This document shows positions 5,272-5,318 of a stretch of DNA of 5,318 bases, in pieces. Source of the DNA: Tannerellaceae bacterium (GTDB taxonomy: Bacteria > Bacteroidota > Bacteroidia > Bacteroidales > Tannerellaceae); contig JAISMW010000049.1 of assembly GCA_031276545.1 (NCBI GenBank), positions 1 to 5,318 on the forward strand. The letters run 5' to 3'. Every line of letters begins with the position of its first letter. Within the stretch, counting starts at the first letter, position 1. A program made the position numbers and the translations under genes. The notes beneath the pieces were generated by a model. That model saw only the letters and a list, made by a program, of their open reading frames with translations, was not told the origin of the DNA and searched no databases.

Positions 5272-5318
5272 ATGCCTATTCCAATGAATTTATCCGAAGA
5301 AGAAATTCGGGTGCTAAA
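5272..5318 (+). CDS. Start of an unidentified gene, cut by the window end
   Basis: ATG at 5272 opens a frame reading MPIPMNLSEEEIRVLK that runs off the edge. An in-frame ATG at 5284 is an alternative start. A nearby ATG at 5265 in another frame gives an arginine-rich text that looks less protein-like. The acidic LSEEEIRVL stretch resembles the first helix of many small helical or DNA-binding proteins, but 15 residues do not identify a family. The promoter and terminator immediately upstream support a real gene start here. Confidence 0.45.
   Translation, partial: MPIPMNLSEEEIRVL

Noticed and set aside
5067..5318. A stop-free plus-strand frame of about 84 codons running to the window end
   Set aside because: It has no ATG before 5265 and passes through a strong intrinsic terminator and the next promoter. 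The frame starting at 5272 fits the promoter better. It might be a relic of an old coding sequence, but nothing requires it.

Overview
The window looks like a Bacteroidales chromosome (Bacteroides, Parabacteroides, Alistipes or a close relative). Three signs point there. The leaders of both main genes are AT-rich and lack a Shine-Dalgarno sequence. The likely promoters match the Bacteroidetes -7 motif TAnnTTTG. The large gene is a secreted family 3 glycosidase with a PA14 insert, a form common in these polysaccharide degraders. The genes are GC-rich (my impression, not computed) and the spacers are AT-rich. I cannot name a species.

Layout. Positions 1-573 hold no gene I can identify. They contain a 31-codon open 3' end, a few short open stretches in different frames that may be decayed coding sequence, and, next to the peptidase stop codon, two hairpins that share an identical 12-base loop sequence plus a run of ATTCTCA-like heptamers. 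Positions 574-2067 (minus) encode a secreted M28-family zinc peptidase with a PA-like insert. A 170-bp divergent intergenic region follows, with a likely promoter for each gene and two palindromes. Positions 2238-4877 (plus) encode an 879-residue secreted GH3 exo-glycosidase, probably a beta-xylosidase type. Positions 4878-5264 are non-coding and dense in inverted repeats: a 22-bp-arm hairpin, two compact hairpins, a 20-bp inverted repeat enclosing a strong intrinsic terminator, and then a well-spaced Bacteroidetes-type promoter that drives a gene beginning at about 5272 and running off the window.

How the parts work together. Both complete genes encode exported hydrolases, one acting on peptides and one on plant-type glycans, and they are transcribed divergently from a shared spacer. 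No SusC/SusD pair, sensor or transporter lies in the window, so a polysaccharide utilization locus cannot be shown from here. I see no convincing new protein system. The least explained content is the non-coding structure on the outer sides of the two genes.
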